Shown here piece by piece: positions 51,948 to 53,742 of a stretch of 53,742 nucleotides of DNA. The notes beneath the pieces were generated by a model, which was not told the origin of the DNA, did no database searches, and saw only the letters and a program-made list of their open reading frames with translations. Source of the stretch: Solibacillus faecavium (GTDB taxonomy: Bacteria > Bacillota > Bacilli > Bacillales_A > Planococcaceae); contig NZ_JACSPZ010000013.1 in NCBI RefSeq assembly GCF_014836905.1, forward strand, positions 1 through 53,742, given 5' to 3'. Made by a program: the position numbers and the translations under genes. Positions within the stretch are counted from its first letter, which is position 1. Each line of letters starts with the position of its first letter.

Positions 51948-53369
51948 CTATTTTATGACTTGTATTAATTTCTCTTGTAGACGGTGCTCCCCTTGGAACA
52001 CTGCTCCAATCGCAAGAAGCTCTTCCAATTGACTCAGTTTTGCGACTGTGATTTTCTCACCTGGTACAAATAACGGTATACCGGGTGGATATGGAATTAT
52101 TGTTGAAGCGGCCACTCGTCCGATTGCTCTCATATACGGGAGCCACTCTTTCTCAGCCCGTTCAATTTCGTCAAAGCTATACTCCGCTTTTATAATAGGT
52201 GTCATTTCAAAAGTAGTCTGATTATCATACTCTTTCTTTCCTGGTAAGTCCTTCAAATGAATAAGTGCTTCTTTCATTCTGATTCGTAAATCAGCAAATG
52301 AATAACTATCTCCCTGCTTTAACAATGGCAAAATAATTAGGACTTGTTTCGCATCAGCCAATTCTACATAAACCTGTTCTTTTTCTAATGCTTCTTTTAA
52401 TTGAAAGCCTGAATAGCCAGGTGCTCGAATTAATAATTTTAACGTATCATCGACTTCTACTACTTGCAATTCTGTCGATGATGTTAAAGATTCTATAAAT
52501 TGCCGACGTTTATCCATTAAATAGGAATAGTCAATATCCGTATAATTTGCAACATAGCTTCTCGCATCATCAAGTGAAGCTAACAATAAATAGGACGGAC
52601 TACTCGATTGTAACATACGTAAATAATGGTTTACCCTTTGTGCACTTATTAGCGATGTTTTCATATGTAAAAAAGAGGCCATCGTCATTGCCGGCAATGT
52701 TTTATGGGCAGACTGTACAACAATGTCTGCACCAGCATCTAAAGCGGATTGTGGCAGTTTGTCTGTCACTTTCAAATGAGCTCCATGTGCTTCATCCACT
52801 AATACAGGAATATTGTAAGAGTGGCAAAGGTCAATTTGCTCCACTAAATCACTCGCTGTCACCCCATAATAAGTTGGATATGTAAAAATGGCTGCTTTTG
52901 CATATGGATAGCTCGCTAATGCAGATCTCAGTGTATCCAATTCAATACAGCCAGGAGTTTGACTTTCAGTATGCCATTTAGGCGCAATATATACTGGGTT
53001 TACCCCCACCAGTTCAAGAGCATGGAAAATAGATTTATGCGCATTACGTTGGACAAGCACCGTATCCCCTCTTTGGCATGTTGCATAGATCATTGCCAAG
53101 TTACCAACTGTAGAACCGTTAACTAAAAAGAAACTTCGATCTGCTCCATATGTAGAGGCAAGTAACTGTTCAGCTTGTAAAATAATTGTTTCTGGATGAT
53201 GGAAGTCATCTAAGCCTGTCAACTCGGTTACATCGTATGTTAATGCGCGCTTAACCACGCTTGGTAAATTTGAAAGCAACCCATTTTTATGTCCAGGCAC
53301 ATGAAGGGATTGCGGTTCATTCGCTACAAATTCTTTTAATGCTTGAACGATTGGTCGATTATTTTTCAC
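51948..53369 (-). CDS. Orn/Lys/Arg decarboxylase-family PLP protein (YaaO-like)
   Basis: A 473-aa fold-I PLP enzyme of the ornithine/lysine/arginine decarboxylase group. It has SLHVPGHKNG and DVTELTGLDDFHHP near the N-terminus, FLVNGSTVGNLAMIYA, DEAHGAHL, and the PLP-Lys motif VVQSAHKTLPAMT. The substrate of the short Gram-positive YaaO type is not fixed; B. subtilis SpeA (arginine) is a relative. Start: GTG at 53369 with GAGGTG 6 bases upstream; an ATG nine codons earlier lies ahead of that site. A structured leader with a terminator precedes it. Confidence 0.9.
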   Translation of the reverse strand: MKNNRPIVQALKEFVANEPQSLHVPGHKNGLLSNLPSVVKRALTYDVTELTGLDDFHHPETIILQAEQLLASTYGADRSFFLVNGSTVGNLAMIYATCQRGDTVLVQRNAHKSIFHALELVGVNPVYIAPKWHTESQTPGCIELDTLRSALASYPYAKAAIFTYPTYYGVTASDLVEQIDLCHSYNIPVLVDEAHGAHLKVTDKLPQSALDAGADIVVQSAHKTLPAMTMASFLHMKTSLISAQRVNHYLRMLQSSSPSYLLLASLDDARSYVANYTDIDYSYLMDKRRQFIESLTSSTELQVVEVDDTLKLLIRAPGYSGFQLKEALEKEQVYVELADAKQVLIILPLLKQGDSYSFADLRIRMKEALIHLKDLPGKKEYDNQTTFEMTPIIKAEYSFDEIERAEKEWLPYMRAIGRVAASTIIPYPPGIPLFVPGEKITVAKLSQLEELLAIGAVFQGEHRLQEKLIQVIK

Positions 53370-53421
53370 CGTCGTCACCTCATTTATTATTATCATTCTA
53401 TTATAAGACGATTATGCAAAT

Positions 53422-53454
53422 AAAAAAACTAGCCAACAACCCTTATTAGCTAGT
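53422..53454 (-). terminator. Terminator inside the leader of the yaaO-tmk operon
   Basis: On the minus strand ACTAGCTAA pairs with TTGGCTAGT (53428-53454, one G-U), followed by seven T (53422-53428). It lies only about 50 bases before the GTG of the decarboxylase gene and well after the separate 5S terminator, so it may be a regulated attenuator. Confidence 0.75.
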
Positions 53455-53635
53455 GAACTATCTCAGGGAATTTTCACTTTCCCTACTATGAGAGAAAATC
53501 CCAACAGATTTCGCAGATTATTAAATAACTCCGATATTTTAGTTCAACTTTGACAATAATTAAAGTCCTTCGTATCTAATATTTTTTAACTACTTTTTTC
53601 TTTGAAAATTAACTTGTACTAACTTATTAAACAAC
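53455..53635 (-). promoter_or_regulatory. Promoter and structured leader of the yaaO-tmk operon
   Basis: About 300 bases separate 5S from the first gene, without any ORF that I accept. A promoter candidate has -35 TTGAAC (53542-53547), a 16-base spacer and -10 TTTAAT (53520-53525). Downstream one hairpin pairs TCTCA and GGGAA with TTCCC and TGAGA (53461-53493). Its GGGAATTTTC strand (53466-53475) can instead pair with GAAAATCCC at 53494-53502. The terminator then follows. csfB, found here in B. subtilis, is absent. Confidence 0.45.
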
Positions 53636-53660
53636 AAAAAAACCACTGAAAATTCAGTGG
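53636..53660 (-). terminator. Terminator of the 5S rRNA/rrn operon
   Basis: CCACTGAA (53643-53650) pairs with TTCAGTGG (53653-53660). Seven T follow on the minus strand, directly after the 5S gene. Confidence 0.92.
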
Positions 53661-53670
53661 TTTTGCGTGT

Positions 53671-53742
53671 GCGAAGCGACGTCCTACTCTCACAGGGGGA
53701 AGCCCCCAACTACCATCGGCGCTAAAGAGCTTAACTTCCGTG
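53671..53742 (-). rRNA. rrf: 5S rRNA, 3' part (gene continues past the window)
   Basis: The minus-strand sequence contains CACGGAAGTTAAGCTCTTTA and the phrase GGGGCTTCCCCCTGTGAGAGTAGGACGTCGC, the conserved 3' half of Bacillales 5S rRNA. The 5' part lies beyond 53742. The exact 3' end is uncertain by a few bases. It ends the rRNA operon upstream of the gene block. Confidence 0.95.

Overview
The window is low-GC Firmicute chromosome from an endospore-forming member of the Bacillales. It carries spoIIE, spoVT, spoVG, fin, yabP, yabQ and an alpha/beta-type SASP gene, plus a sigma-B-type promoter in front of ctc. Gene order matches the origin-proximal B. subtilis segment from yaaO/tmk to lysS almost gene for gene, read on the minus strand. 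Protein sequences and the genes missing relative to Bacillus suggest the Planococcaceae (Solibacillus/Lysinibacillus relatives). That assignment is inference.

The segment lies between two ribosomal RNA operons. The 3' part of a 5S gene enters from the right edge (53671-53742). Tandem rRNA promoters at the left edge (about 100-290) fire leftwards into a 16S gene outside the window. Almost all genes are on the minus strand. The plus-strand exceptions are the tRNA-Met/tRNA-Glu pair with a small membrane protein (18903-19366), an unrecognised 103-aa gene (25852-26163) and abrB (45666-45944).

From the right (direction of transcription) the layout is: a decarboxylase-family gene, tmk, darA, yaaR, holB, ricT, yabA, trmN6, yazA and rsmI (DNA replication, RNA modification, c-di-AMP sensing); metS and yabD; yabE, rnmV and ksgA (cell-wall remodelling and rRNA maturation); veg, sspF, ispE, purR, ridA and spoVG; glmU-prs; ctc, an MFS transporter, pth, fin and mfd; spoVT, yabM, mazG and rqcP; yabP, yabQ and divIC; yabR; spoIIE and tilS; hprT, ftsH, coaX, hslO and a PpiC isomerase gene; cysK; and the overlapping folate operon pabB-pabA-pabC-folP-folB-folK-yazB-dusB, followed by lysS.

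Regulatory sites are unusually readable. They include a Spo0A-box pair on abrB, a sigma-B-like promoter on ctc, a perfect sigma-G-like promoter on spoVT, sigma-G/E-like promoters whose -35 elements sit inside the preceding gene's terminator hairpin (sspF, yabP), a strong veg promoter, and many intrinsic terminators.

There is no phage, IS element, CRISPR array or defence island. The points most worth a second look are a candidate attenuator ahead of the yaaO-tmk operon, an elaborate metS leader without T-box motifs, a 30-codon cysteine-containing small ORF bracketed by palindromes between darA and yaaR, a CoaX protein whose first conserved Asp is Asn, the orphan plus-strand gene beside mfd, and the absence of yabG, yabS/yabT and csfB-xpaC-yaaN from their usual places.
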